Positions 10,993 through 22,968 are shown, counted from the first letter of the stretch. The stretch is DNA of 64,000 nucleotides from Chamaelirium japonicum (GCA_947650365.1 OX393549.1:81683819-81747818), one strand, 5' to 3'. Notes: a model not told the origin generated them from the sequence alone. Numbers and translations: made by a program.

Positions 10993-11280
10993 GACATGTC
11001 AAATATTTTGATTTTTTACCACAATTCTAAATAAATGTTTCGGGCTTTCCAGTTCTTAGAAAAGAAAGGGATTTATTTGTCGCAATATTTGATGGATATG
11101 AAGGGTGATGGATATGAAAGGTATATAAAAACTCATGGCAGCGAACAAGATATGTGTGATTTACTGATTTATTGTTGGAAATAAGCTTGAATTTGCTCTG
11201 TATTTTCTAGTAGTTTGAGCATGAGCTGATAGTAATTTTGATGATAGTTTTGTTCTGCTGGGAGGTAGCTCTTATTCTTG

Positions 11281-11347
<67 letters not shown>

Positions 11348-11454
11348 CCTTTGCTGCTTACACCCACATCTTCCCTTACTTTTTATTGTTTTTGTTGTGT
11401 TGTTAGTGCTAGGTGGCATCATGCCTGTGCATTGTTGAGCAGAAAGGGGAGGAT
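10993..11454 (+). promoter_or_regulatory. Upstream region and likely 5' UTR intron of the FRS11-like gene
   Basis: A pyrimidine-rich stretch ending in gtgctag just before 11412 looks like a splice acceptor, so a 5' UTR intron probably ends there and the ATG at 11455 lies in the second exon. The putative intron contains a (TA)n array at 11286-11345. A TATA-like tatataaaa occurs near 11122, but the transcription start cannot be fixed from sequence alone. Confidence 0.45.
11286..11345. repeat. (TA)n microsatellite upstream of the FRS11-like gene
   Basis: About 30 perfect TA units. No inserted element is seen in this array, unlike most of the (TA)n arrays between 15 and 37 kb. Confidence 0.95.
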
Positions 11455-13897
11455 ATGGGGAAAAGCACATCAAGAACCAATGGTTGCCTTACTTATAGGC
11501 GACAATGCCCATGCGGTGACGACCAATGTTCTATTAGGGTGGAAGAGGACAGAGATGATGCGTTGATTGAACCTGCAGGAGAGGCAGACCTTACACAGGG
11601 AACACCCACCCAAATATCATCGGAGATCACCACAATCTGTGCCTCCCCATATGTAGGGCAGTCCTTTCGAAGTGATGATGAAGCCCAGGAGTACTACACC
11701 AACTTTGCTCGGCAGAACGGTTTTGCAATCAGGCGGGAACGGTCGAAGGGAAACGCAGCCCACCCGCTGGGGGTTTATAAACGGGAACTTGTTTGCTACC
11801 GCGCTGGTGCGTATGTGCCTCGGAAAACAGCAGAGCTCAAACGACAGAAAAATAAGAAGTCAACACGTTGCAAGTGCGAGGCACAAATGATCATAAAGAA
11901 GAATGTTTCAAAGGGTGCAGCCCGATGGGTGGTGGTCCATTTTAGTAATGTGCATAACCATGAGATGTTGGATAGTGAAGAAGTACGACTCCTGCCTGCT
12001 TATCGCAATATATCGGCAGTTGATCGTGAGCGCATTTTAGTTCTTGCGAGATCTGGTTGCAATGTGAGTCTTATAATGAAGGCTATTGAGATGGAGAGAG
12101 GAGTGAAGCGAGGTCATTTGACATTCACGGAGAGGGACCTAAGAAATTTCCTTCAGTCCTCTAAGAACATCGACCGAGAAAATGAAGGATCAGAACTTCT
12201 CAAGGCCTGTGAGGCTATGAAAGATAAGGATCCGGGTTTCCATTACGAGTTTACATTGGACGCCAACGATAAGCTCGAGCACATTATATGGTCATATCCA
12301 GACTCTATTCGTGCATATAAGGTGTTTGGAGATGTGGTGGTATTTGACACAACGTACCACTTATATGCTTATGACAGGCCTGTCGGAGTATGGTTTGGTT
12401 TGGACAACTACGGCAATACCATCTTTTTTGCGTGTGTTCTATTGCAAGATGAAAGGCCACATTCATTTAGATGGGCCTTGCAGGTTTGTGAACTGCACCC
12501 TTTTTTTTTGCCCCTTTCCCTTTCTGTTGAGAATTGAAAGGTGACGTCAAATCGGTTATTCTAAATCTCCTTGCACTTTTTTCTCTCCTCTCTGCTTGCA
12601 GTCATTTGTCCGTCTTATGGACGGGAAGTGTCCACAGACAATGCTGACGGACCTAGACATCGGACTTAAGGATGCTATCTTGAGCGAGTTACCGAGCACA
12701 AAGCATGCATTTTCTATATGGCACATCTTGCCCAAGTTATCGAGCTGGTTCTCTGCTTTGCTTGGTCCCCAATATGAGAGGTTCCTATCTGAGTTCAATA
12801 GAATATATAATTTGGAGAGTATTGGAGAATTTGAGCTTCGATGGAGTCAAATGGTCATCGAGTTTGGGCTTTGCTCAGACAGGCATATAGCCGCACTCTC
12901 GTTTCACCGGAACTACTGGGCTTTACCGTACCTGCGAGGCTGTTTTCTTGGAGGATTAATGACAAGTGGTTTCTCAGGTTCAATTAAGTCGTTCTTCAAA
13001 GGATTCTTGAACTCGGAAACGCATCTCAAGGACTTTGTTGAGCAGGTAGGTAGGTAGGGTCTGCAAAGGACTATCTCATGCATCGTTTTATTCCCATTTA
13101 GTAATCTTTGATAACTCTGTGCCTCGGACGGACAATCAGTTTTTGTTTTTTATTTTTGGTGGTAGGTTGGATATGCAGTTGATTTCCAAAATCAAGCAGG
13201 AGAAGAAGCAACGATGCGGCAGAATTATGAGAACGTGAAGGTGAAGACATGCGTGCCCATCGAGGAGCACGCATCGACCGTTCTCACACATTACGCCTTT
13301 GGCATGTTTCAGAGAGAGATTGTGGCATCAATGCAGTACGCGGTTTTCGAGACATCGTCGGGAGGGGAGACCTATCTGGTCAGGCACCGCCTGAAGACGG
13401 AGGACGGGGGGCATCTGGTGAGGTGCATCGCGTCAGATGAAGAGATCCACTGCAGCTGCCAGGAGTTGGAGTCCTCTGGGGTGCTGTGCCGGCACGCCCT
13501 CCGGGTGCTCTCGTTGAAGAACTGTTTCGTGCTGCCGGACAGGTATCTGCTGCCGCGGTGGCGTCGCCAGAGCTCGCTGTTCCCAAGAGAGAGCAGCGGC
13601 TACAAGTACCGGTCCCAGGCGCTGCGCTCCCTTGCTTCCATCATCGTCCAAGAATCATCGATGACGAAAGATCGGTTCAATCACGTGCAGTGGCATATGA
13701 GCAAGCTCCTTGCTCACTTGAGGGACATGCCAACCGTCGATGATGAACCTGCCGCCATAGATATGGAGGAGACGTCGTCGTGCGATGCTGCTGCTGCTGC
13801 TTCTGCAGTGGATGATGTTGCTGAAAGTGGCCGGGGGTCAGTTACCACGGGAGAATGGCCCAAGAAGTTGGAAGTGGTTGTCCGACAAGAGGCATAG
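11455..13897 (+). CDS. FRS11: FAR1-RELATED SEQUENCE 11-like protein (three coding exons)
   Basis: Coding exons are 11455-12483, 12602-13045 and 13166-13897, with GT...AG introns that keep frame, giving about 734 residues. Arabidopsis FRS11, recalled as about 680 residues, is similar throughout. Domains: FAR1-type zinc-binding DNA-binding domain at about 65-175 (CYRAG, CKCEAQ, NVHNHE); Mutator-type DDE core with FDTTY at 297-301 and TDLD at 359-362; SWIM zinc finger at about 586-603 (CSC...LCRHAL). FRS proteins are domesticated transposases that act as nuclear transcription regulators. The ATG at 11455 is the first in the exon that precedes the conserved domain. The frame is uninterrupted and the C-terminus is Ala/Asp-rich. 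Assignment to the FRS11 branch rests on recalled similarity along the whole length, for example LLPAYRNIS and EFTLDANDKLE. Confidence 0.9.
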
Positions 13898-14395
13898 TTG
13901 CTGCTGAGATGGCACCGTGCTTTCCTATGTTGTTGGAACCCAAGGACTCGGGCGTGCTCGCTTAGTCTGTCTGTCTGTCTTTTGTATACAACAGATCACG
14001 CTCTATTTTCCTTGCATCATGTACCTCTTTTTATTTCGTGTGAAAGCTTTGCATTGGTCCGCTTTCATTGCTGTTGGTTATTATGATGATGCTGTCTATA
14101 TTCTGCCACGTGGTGAGATACCTGACATGGTTGATCGGATGGATGTCGCTTGGCGAGGTCAGGGACTTATGCCTTGTGGTGAGATCAGATTTTGTTCAAA
14201 GATGATGGTGTCTATCTTCTGCTCGGTATTCCCGAATGTGAGAGTCGGGGCGTTATCTCTCAAAGCAATGTTTTTGCTGCTTTGGCAATCCGTTACGGCC
14301 GCGCCACATGTGATCTTCGGCTAGAATCAACATCAACCTTCGATCACCTCCTTCTATGTTCTCCTCTGACGCCACCGGTCGTTGTCCACCGATAG
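13898..14395 (+). other. 3' UTR and downstream of the FRS11-like gene
   Basis: No gene is seen; the first few hundred bases are probably the 3' UTR. A duplicated segment, gtggatacttccattgtgag, occurs twice in tandem at about 14405-14452. Confidence 0.4.
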
Positions 14396-14607
14396 AGGTC
14401 GGCGGTGGATACTTCCATTGTGAGCCGCGGTGGATACTTCCATTGTGAGCCGTCCATTCATCATCTCACCTCATCCGGCGATCTCCGACGACATCTGCAG
14501 CAGGCGACCATCTCCGGTTTAGTACCTCCCGATTGTGAGTTTGGATGATCTTTGTCGTTGTTCATGGTTTTGATAGCCACCAGTGATCTGTCAAAGCAGC
14601 GAAGAAC

Positions 14608-14866
14608 GCTGCTCTCGAATATAGCATTTCTAAAACCTATAGAATAAATCAAATATTCCTTTCAACTTAACGGTTAAAATGAACGGTCGATAAAGCTTTT
14701 TAGATTTGATGCAGCTAAAGGGTTTAGAATGTGCTGATTTTTTTATGGATGTGCTGCTCTCGAATATAGCATTTTCTAAAACCTATAGAGTAAATCAAAT
14801 ATTCCTTTCAACTTAACGGTTAAAATGAACGGTCGATAAAGCTTTTTAGATTTGATGCAGCTAAAG
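14608..14866. repeat. Two direct copies of a 113-bp MITE-like unit
   Basis: 14608-14720 and 14753-14866 are near-identical direct repeats beginning gctgctctcgaatatagc and ending gcagctaaag. Their core aaaatgaacggtcgataaag recurs in the inverted-repeat element at 25177-25564. The stretch just after (14867-14895, ttgatcatcctt...) also matches that element, so this is probably a rearranged or truncated copy of it. Confidence 0.7.
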
Positions 14867-14898
14867 GTAGTTGATCATCCTTACAAAAAATCAAAAAA

Positions 14899-15000
14899 TT
14901 ATGATGCACGCACTTTGTGCATGCGATGCACGCAGCAGTGCATCAGACGGTTGCGGTGCGATGCCCCACGCACGCATGCCGCATTCTATCACTTGTCTCT
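14899..15000. mobile_element. Truncated hairpin MITE (family A)
   Basis: Contains the right arm of the GC-rich hairpin family (gtgcatcagacggttgcggt, then gcatgccgcattctatcac), followed by a CT tract and (TA)n. The left arm is missing, apparently replaced by the neighbouring repeat. Compare the complete copy at 15138-15287. Confidence 0.75.
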
Positions 15001-15016
15001 CTCTATCTCTCTCTCT

Positions 15017-15137
<121 letters not shown>

Positions 15138-15287
15138 GGGGTATGCTAAAATGCGGCATGCGGTGCGTGCGGCATCGCACCGTAGCCGTCTGATGCACGC
15201 GCTGCGTGCATGCGATGCACGCAGCAGTGCATCAGATGGCTGCGGTGCGATGCCGCACGCACCGCATGTCGCATTCTAGCACTTCCC
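15138..15287. mobile_element. Hairpin MITE, family A, complete copy
   Basis: A roughly 150-bp near-palindrome. The left arm begins ggggtatgctaaaatgcggc and the right arm ends gcattctagcacttccc; the arms pair almost throughout and meet around the cacgcgctgcgtgcatgc centre. It has (TA)n on both sides and no coding capacity. The terminal and flank pattern is shared with the copies at 25719, 34569, 34916, 35071 and 37132. Confidence 0.85.
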
Positions 15288-15990
<703 letters not shown>

Positions 15991-18900
15991 ATCGGAGCTC
16001 AACCGGCGTCCGGGTTGAGTGCGATTACCGGTCGGGGCTGACTGTAATTCACCGGCTTCGGGGTTGAGCTGGCCCGAGAAGAAGAAGAGACCGGGTGCCC
16101 CTCTTCCCCAAATCAATCGGAGCTCAACCGGCGTCCGGGTTGAGTGCGATTACCGATCGGGGCTGACTGTAATTCACCGGCTTCGGGGTTGAGCTGGCCA
16201 GAGAAGAAGAAGAGACCGGGTGCCCCTCTTCCCCAAATCAATCGGAGCTCAACCGGCGCCCGGGTTGAGTGCGATTACCGGTCGGGGCTGACTGTAATTC
16301 ACCGGCTTCGGGGTTGAGCTGGCCCGAGAAGAAGAAGAGACCGGGTGCCCCTCTTCCCCAAATCAATCGGAGCTCAACCGGCGTCCGGGTTGAGTGCGAT
16401 TACCGGTCGGGGCTGACTGTAATTCACCGGCTTCGAGGTTGAGCTGGCCCGAGAAGAAGAAGAGACCGGGTGCCCCTCTTCCCCAAATCAATCGGAGCTC
16501 AACCGGCGTCCGGGTTGAGTGCGATTACCGGTCGGGGCTGACTGTAATTCACCGGCTTCGGGGTTGAGCTGGCCCGAGAAGAAAAAGAGACCGGGTGCCC
16601 CTATTCCCCAAATCAATCGGAGCTCAACCGGCGTCCGGGTTGAGTGCGATTATTTGGTCGGGGCTGACTGTAATTCACCGGCTTCGGGGTTGAGCTGGCC
16701 CGAGAAGAAGAAGAGACCGGGTGCCCCTCTTCCCCAAATCAATCGGAGCTCAACCGGCATCCGAGTTGAGTGCAATAACCGGTCGGGGCTGACTGTAATT
16801 CACCGGCTTGGGGGTTGAGCTGGCCCGAGAAGAAGAAGAAACCGGGTGCCCCTCTTCCCCAATGCAATCGGAGCTCAACCGGCGTCCGGGTTGAGTGCGA
16901 TTACCGGTCGGGGCTGACTGTAATTCATCGGCTTCGGGGTTGAGCTGGCCCGAGAAGAAGAAGAGACCGGGTGCCCCTCTTCCCCAAATCAATCGGAGCT
17001 CAACCGGCGTCCGGGTTGAGTGCGATTACCGGTCGGGGCTGACTGTAATTCACCGGCTTCGGGGTTGAGCTGGCCCGAGAAGAAGAAGAGACCGGGTGCC
17101 CCTCTTCCCCAAATCAATCGGAGCTCAACCGGCGTCCGGGTTGAGTGCGATTACCGGTCGGGGCTGACTGTAATTCACCGGCTTCGGGGTTGAGCTGGCC
17201 CGAGAAGAAGAAGAGACCGGGTGCCCCTCTTCCCCAAATCAATCGGAGCTCAACCGGCGTCCGGGTTGAGTGCGATTACCGGTCGGGGCTGACTGTAATT
17301 CACCGGCTTCGGGGTTGAGCTGGCCCGAGAAGAAGAAGAGATCGGGTGCCCCTCTTCCCCAAATCAATCGGAGCTCAACCGGCGTCCGGGTTGAGTGCGA
17401 TTACCGGTCGGGGCTGACTGTAATTCACCGGCTCCGGGGTTGAGCTGGCCCGAGAAGAAGAAGAGACTGGGTGCCCCTCTTCCCCAAATCAATCGGAGCT
17501 CAACCGGCGTCCTGGTTGAGTGCGATTACCGGTCGGGGCTGACTGTAATTCACCGGCTTCGGGGTTGAGCTGGCCCGAGAAGAAGAAGAGACCGGGTGCC
17601 CCTCTTCCCCAAATCAATTGGAGCTCAACTGGCGTCCGGGTTGAGTGCGATTATCGGTCGGGGCTGACTGTAATTCACCGGCTTCGGGGTTGAGCTGGCC
17701 CGAGAAGAAGAAGAGACCGGGTGCCCCTCTTCCCCAAATCAATCGGAGCTCAACCGGCGTCCGAGTTGAGTGCGATTACCGGTCGGGGCTGACTGTAATT
17801 CACCGGCTTCGGGGTTGAGCTGGCCCGAGAAGAAGAAGAGACCGGGTGTCCCTCTTCCCCAAATCAATCGGAGCTCAACAGGCGTCCGGGTTGAGTGCGA
17901 TTACCGGTCGGGGCTGACTGTAATTCACCGGCTTCGGGGTTGTGCTGGCCCGAGAAGAAGAAGAGACCGGGTGCCCCTCTTCCCCAAATCAATCGGAGCT
18001 CAACCGGCGTCCGGGTTGAGTGCGATTACCGGTCGGGGCTGACTGTAATTCACCGGCTTCGGGGTTGTGCTGGCCCGAGAAGAAGAAGAGACCGGGTGCC
18101 CCTCTTCCCCAAATCAATCGGAGCTCAACCGGCGTCCGGGTTGAGTGCGATTACCGGTCGGGGCTGACTGTAATTCACCGGCTTCGGGGTTGAGCTGGCC
18201 CGAGAAGAAGAAGAGACCGGGTGCCCCTCTTCCCCAAATCAATCGGAGCTCAACCGGCGTCCGGGTTGAGTGCGATTACCGGTCGGGGCTGACTGTAATT
18301 CACCGGCTTCGGGGTTGAGCTGGCCCGAGAAGAAGAAGAGACCGGGTGCCCCTCTTCCCCAAATCAATCGGAGCTCAACCGGCGTCCGGGTTGAGTGCGA
18401 TTACCGGTCGGGGCTGACTGTAATTCACCGGCTTCGGGGTTGAGCTGGCCCGAGAAGAAGAAGAGACCGGGTGCCCCTCTTCCCCAAATCAATCGGAGCT
18501 CAACCGGCGTCCGGGTTGAGTGCGATTACCGGTCGGGGCTGACTGTAATTCACCGGCTTCGGGGTTGAGCTGGCCCGAGAAGAAGAAGAGACCGGGTGCC
18601 CCTCTTCCCCAAATCAATCGGAGCTCAACCGGCGTCCGGGTTGAGTGCGATTACCGGTCGGGGCTGACTGTAATTCACCGGCTTCGGGGTTGAGCTGGCC
18701 CGAGAAGAAGAAGAGACCGGGTGCCCCTCTTCCCCAAATCAATCGGAGCTCAACCGGCGTCCGGGTTGAGTGCGATTACCGATCGGGGCTGACTGTAATT
18801 CACCGGCTTCGGGGTTGAGCTGGCCCGAGAAGAAGAAGAGACCGGGTGCCCCTCTTCCCCAAATCAATCGGAGCTCAACCGGCGTCCGGGTTGAGTGCGA

Positions 18901-19115
18901 TTACCGGTCGGGGCTGACTGTAATTCACCGGCTTCGGGGTTGAGCTGGCCCGAGAAGAAGAAGAGACCGGGTGCCCCTCTTCCCCAAATCAATCGGAGCT
19001 CAACCGGCGTCCGGGTTGAGTGCGATTACCGGTCGGGGCTGACTGTAATTCACCGGCTTCGGGGTTGAGCTGGCCCGAGAAGAAGAAGAGACCGGGTGCC
19101 CCTCTTCCCCAAATC
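15991..19115. repeat. 125-bp satellite array, 25 copies
   Basis: Unit starts occur at 15991, 16116, 16241 and onward every 125 bp to 18992, with one 126-bp step at 16616-16742, giving 25 head-to-tail copies that differ by only a few bases each. Each unit begins atcggagctcaaccggcgtc and ends cccctcttccccaaatca. The unit length is not a multiple of three and the frames contain stops, so it is non-coding. The array lies at the inner edge of the left arm, and about the first 75 bp of the unit have a diverged single-copy counterpart in the right arm. Confidence 0.97.
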
Positions 19116-19485
19116 TAGACTCCGCTCGGTTAAGAAAAGAGACCAGATGCCCAAAAGATCGCATTTCTCAACTTGATGCTTTCAGCTACTGCTTCACTAA
19201 TTTGCAGTACTGTTGGTATGCTGGTTTCCGTCTCTTTCTCCTGTTTGAATGTTTTTGTTTGCTTGGTGTTTGTTCTTGGCTTCTCAACTTGTAATTGGAA
19301 TTCCCACTAAACATACCCTTCTGATGTATTCTTGTCTATTCACTGGAAAATGAAAGCCCACTGTTTGTGAGATTTCTTTTCTTAGACATGGGGAAACTGT
19401 AAATGCTTGGGTACGTGGTGGGCAGTCCCATTTCTTTCCACATGATAAATGTTGATTGTTATTTTTTTTTAAATGTTTTGGTGAG
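19116..19485 (+). other. Non-coding stretch upstream of captured LITTLE ZIPPER fragment
   Basis: Gene-like, T-rich sequence, probably the captured 5' flank or 5' UTR of the LITTLE ZIPPER source gene. No protein is supported. Confidence 0.35.
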
Positions 19486-19614
19486 ATGGAGAGGCTTAAC
19501 TCGAAGTTGCAGCTGTAGAACCATAGCATCATAAAGGAGAATGAGGAGCCGAGGAGGAAAGCAATAATTCGTCAATCAGGAAGTAACAGACCCTCTTATT
19601 ATTGAGCTCAACTT
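19486..19614 (+). pseudogene. Captured LITTLE ZIPPER (ZPR) gene fragment
   Basis: From the atg at 19486 the translation starts MERLNSKLQL, stops once, then continues NHSIIKENEEPRRKA. LITTLE ZIPPER proteins begin with a motif like MERLNSKLYL followed by a leucine zipper of the type IxxENERLRKKA, and end NQEN...LLxELKxKLxK. After a frame change the downstream sequence gives VNQE, then IIELNLKLPK, in the expected order. ZPRs are small leucine-zipper partners of HD-ZIP III transcription factors. The fragment has one stop and at least one frameshift, so it is not functional. Its position inside the inverted-repeat element indicates gene capture by the transposon. Confidence 0.75.
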
Positions 19615-19626
19615 GAAACTGCCAAA

Positions 19627-19631
<5 letters not shown>

Positions 19632-19672
<41 letters not shown>
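19632..19672. repeat. (GA)n microsatellite
   Basis: About 20 GA units just after the ZPR fragment. Confidence 0.95.
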
Positions 19673-19676
<4 letters not shown>

Positions 19677-20718
19677 TAGTCCACAGGCTGGATGCAGGCA
19701 TACAGCTCTATCTTTTCTCTCAACCAATCCGTTTTGAAGTGAAGTTCTACCCCCGTCATGTCCTGTAAAGCTGTAGAGTTTTACCTTATTTTTAAGAAAA
19801 TTTTGTTATTATTTGTTAATACAACTGTCAATATGGCAATGCATCTTGACAACAAGATCGTCCGGGGAATAAAAGGTCCAACTATCATTCTTCTATTTGA
19901 ATATACCCATATCTTATACTACAACCGGCATTTAGCATCGTCAGTGAAATATATGCAATTTGCTCTATACTCAGTACCTTGGGAACCAACAAGCAGGAGA
20001 GAGAGAGAGACCTATGAACAGTTCATTCACGGCCACCCAAGCATGTGACCCTTTCCGATGGCTCCCAGTAAAAACAACAAGCGTTCCAGATCAACCCAGA
20101 TGTAAAAAATCAAGAAACCCGCCCCACATGCACCATCAAAGAGAGACGAAGTATAAAAATTTTGCAATATCAGACCTTTACATTAATGTCACCCTTAGTA
20201 AAAAACACAAATGACAATAATAAACAGCATACACTAGCTTTAGACTCATCAGAAAAAAGAATGAGATTGCTAGCGATTGTCTTGCAACCTCGGCCACATA
20301 TCCCATGAGCAAGTGAAGATAGAGGGGCATCTAGACTTCAGATACTTGAAACCCAACAGTCTGCATCACTAGATTTCAGATATTCGAAGGCCAATAGTTT
20401 GCATCACATCTGCAACTCATCAAAATATGAATAATAATCATCAGGAGATGCACACCATTCTGAATTTGCAATTTATAAATAGTGTTTCTCTATAAAAAAA
20501 ACATTGTTGTTGAATAGTTCGGTGTAGAAAGCAAAGTAATACCTGATTTAATATTTCAATGTAGAAAGCAAAAACAAGAATAGAGAATTGTAATTGTGAG
20601 GAATCCAAAATTAACCATGTCACTGATCGGTAGATAAACCTGTCATTAGAAACAAGTAAATGAATTCAATAATTTGATTAAAAAAATTCTCATACTATAT
20701 TTAGAGAAATTCATCACA
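19673..20718. other. Non-coding interior of the 9.35-kb element
   Basis: AT-rich sequence without a recognised gene; it lies downstream of the minus-strand transposase gene and probably contains its 3' UTR. A short partly duplicated segment is visible near 20330-20400 (cttcagatacttgaa and tttcagatattcgaa). Confidence 0.4.
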
Positions 20719-22968
20719 TTATTTACCAAGTTCACGAGCTTTTAACTCGGGGCAAGTACTTCTATAATGGCCCTTTTTGTTACACATAGAACATATTCTT
20801 TGTTTTCTGGCTTTCATTTCAATGCTTGAACGGATTCGGATATCCTTCTCTTTGCGTCTACCCACTGTGATAGAAGGCTCTGGATCATTAATGCGACGTA
20901 TATGGATATGTTCTGTCATTTCGCCAAGCTGCGTTGGATTCTCATTATTCGCAGTTATATTTTCGGGGGGAGATAATTTGACGCTAGCTAGTGATTCAAC
21001 AAGGTTCCGTAGAACATGCATACCAATTTGATAATGTTCGACGGACTGTATTCCAAGATCAATACACTTATGAGCTGCTTCTCTATAACTCCAAATCATT
21101 ATTGGTGTAACACAGTCGGTGTCAATAGTCTCTCCCGCAAACATGCAAACATAACCATACCTAGCTGCAATCGTCCACCTACTGAGAATATATCTTGAGG
21201 GAATTTCCATGATATCTACTTTTTGATAGACTTTAAGGATATGTGCACATAATATACCTTCAAACTCAAACATTTTACAACAACAAGTTGCACAACCGTC
21301 TGTTTCATCACAGCTAGCAGTGTATTTTATATCAACCTTTTCCTTTTCACCCACTTCATATATGCCGATTTGCCCATCATCTCCACACTTCTTTGCATAA
21401 AAACGTGATGACATTTTCCATTGCCTTTGGAATCTCTCAAATATGTTTCTTGTGTAGCCATTGCCTGCTTGTGCATCAATTGGACTTTCAGTCCCAAGAT
21501 TTGGTCTTGTGTAGAGTGTTTGATGGTCTTCATTATTCTCTTGATCACGTCGACTTTTTAGCGCTTGATCATACTTGCTAACAAATTCAGTTAATGTTGT
21601 CTTCGAGTTTACATAACCATCAAAAAAAGAATTCATGCTCTCGCTTCTCTGGGTCGTAGTCATTCCTGCAAAAAATGTGTCTTTCAAGTAGCATTGAATC
21701 CATTGATCACGAATATCATACATATTACGCAACCAAGAGTTATCATGTAACTCATATTTTTGGATAAGTTCAACCCACTTACTTTCAAACTCAACAATTG
21801 TTCTACTATATTTGCAGCTACTGTAATCGCTTCCAAAACTAGGATTTTGATTCTTGATTTGGTTCAAATGTTTTATCTCATTCTGACCGATGTGCCATGA
21901 ACAAAACCGATGCCGAGTGTTTGGAAATACCCTTTTAATGGCATTCGACATCGCCAGACATTGATCAGTAAGTATCGACATAGGCTCTTTTCCCCACATG
22001 GCTCGCAACCATGTCTTAAACAACCATATAAAAGATTCCTCCGTCTCATCTACTAATAAAGCACAACCAAACAAAGTTGATTGGCCATGATGGTTCACCC
22101 CTGTGAATGGTGCAAATGGCATTGAAAAGTCATTTGTCTTATATGTTGTGTCAAAGACAACCACATCACCGAATTTTTCATATGCTCTCCTGGATCTTCC
22201 GTCAACCCAAAACACACTTCTCATCGTGCAATCTTCGTCGATTTCCATTTCGAAGAAGAAGTCAACATCCTTCTCACATTTCTCTTTGAAGTTCTGAATA
22301 ACATGCATACACTCGCTTCCAAGTGTCTTCTTTCGGATTTTCTTTAGATAATCTCGAGTTTCTTGTTGATTAAGAGTTGCACCTCCTGCAGGATCTAACG
22401 TATTAAGAACATTTGTAATCTGTGAGGCTCCAAAGCTTTCACTAAATTTGACCATCAATGATTGCGTTGCGGCACACTTAGCCTTATGAGAACGCAGCTT
22501 TGCTGTTTTGGAAGGTGTGACCAAGACATGAGTATGTTCTTCCACAAAAGACTTAACAATCCATACATTAGCTTCATTTAATTTGATGTCCATTGCTGCC
22601 TTGCAACCTTCTCTAACATGCCTTCGTGGATTTGTCACGTTTACCCTCCGTTTATCCTTTTCTTTATGTCCTTCTTTGCAACAAACAAATTTTCGGCTAG
22701 TCATGCAAATTTTTTTTTTTCAGACATAGAGAATATCTCTTCGGATGCCAAATCCCATCTTTCTAGCATAGATATTATAATATGCAAAAGCTTCTGGTTC
22801 CGAATTAAATTCCATACCAATATATGGTTTTTCACTTATCTCATATTCAGAGTCATTAATCTCCATATTTTCACTGACTTCTACATAATTTTTATTCAGA
22901 TCTATATCCATCTGTAATTCATCACTTGAATCTTCAATTAGTTCTAATGGCATTAGATCGTTATCCAT
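20719..22968 (-). CDS. FAR1-type Mutator-like transposase of the 9.35-kb element
   Basis: Likely start at 22968, preceded by a splice-acceptor-like ttttacag. The N-terminal part of the FAR1 zinc-binding domain lies at 22730-22900 (IGMEFNSEPEAFAYYN, GFGIRRD). A 661-residue frame then runs from 22704. Numbered from that point, it has FVCCKEGH at 6-13, EEHTHVL at 55-61, the DDE core with FDTTY 184-188, TDQ 246-248 and QRSESMNSFF around Glu355, a SWIM finger around 474-488 (CCCKMF...LCAHIL) and a zinc knuckle near the C-terminus (CSMCNKKGHYRSTC). The two parts are in the same frame, separated by a single TGA and an 11-A run near 22709-22722. That is either one disabling stop or a site for an unseen splice or slip. 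All catalytic residues are retained, so loss of activity is probably recent. Confidence 0.85.

Noticed and set aside
11413-11454. Upstream extension of the FRS11-like reading frame before the ATG at 11455
   Set aside because: The frame is open but lacks an ATG and is preceded by a splice-acceptor-like sequence; it is best treated as 5' UTR.
16519-18167. Repeated 90-100 residue frames in the satellite as a repetitive protein
   Set aside because: The 125-bp unit is not a multiple of three and each frame meets stops within one or two units.
15991-19115. CRISPR-like regular array
   Set aside because: Units are 125 bp, directly abutting and nearly identical along their whole length, with no repeat-spacer structure; the context is plant nuclear DNA.
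19380-19430. An RHGET-like peptide in the plus strand, suggesting a captured phosphoglycerate-mutase-type gene
   Set aside because: Only about ten residues match, there are no flanking conserved motifs, and the stretch lies just upstream of the ZPR start where it is better explained as 5' flank.
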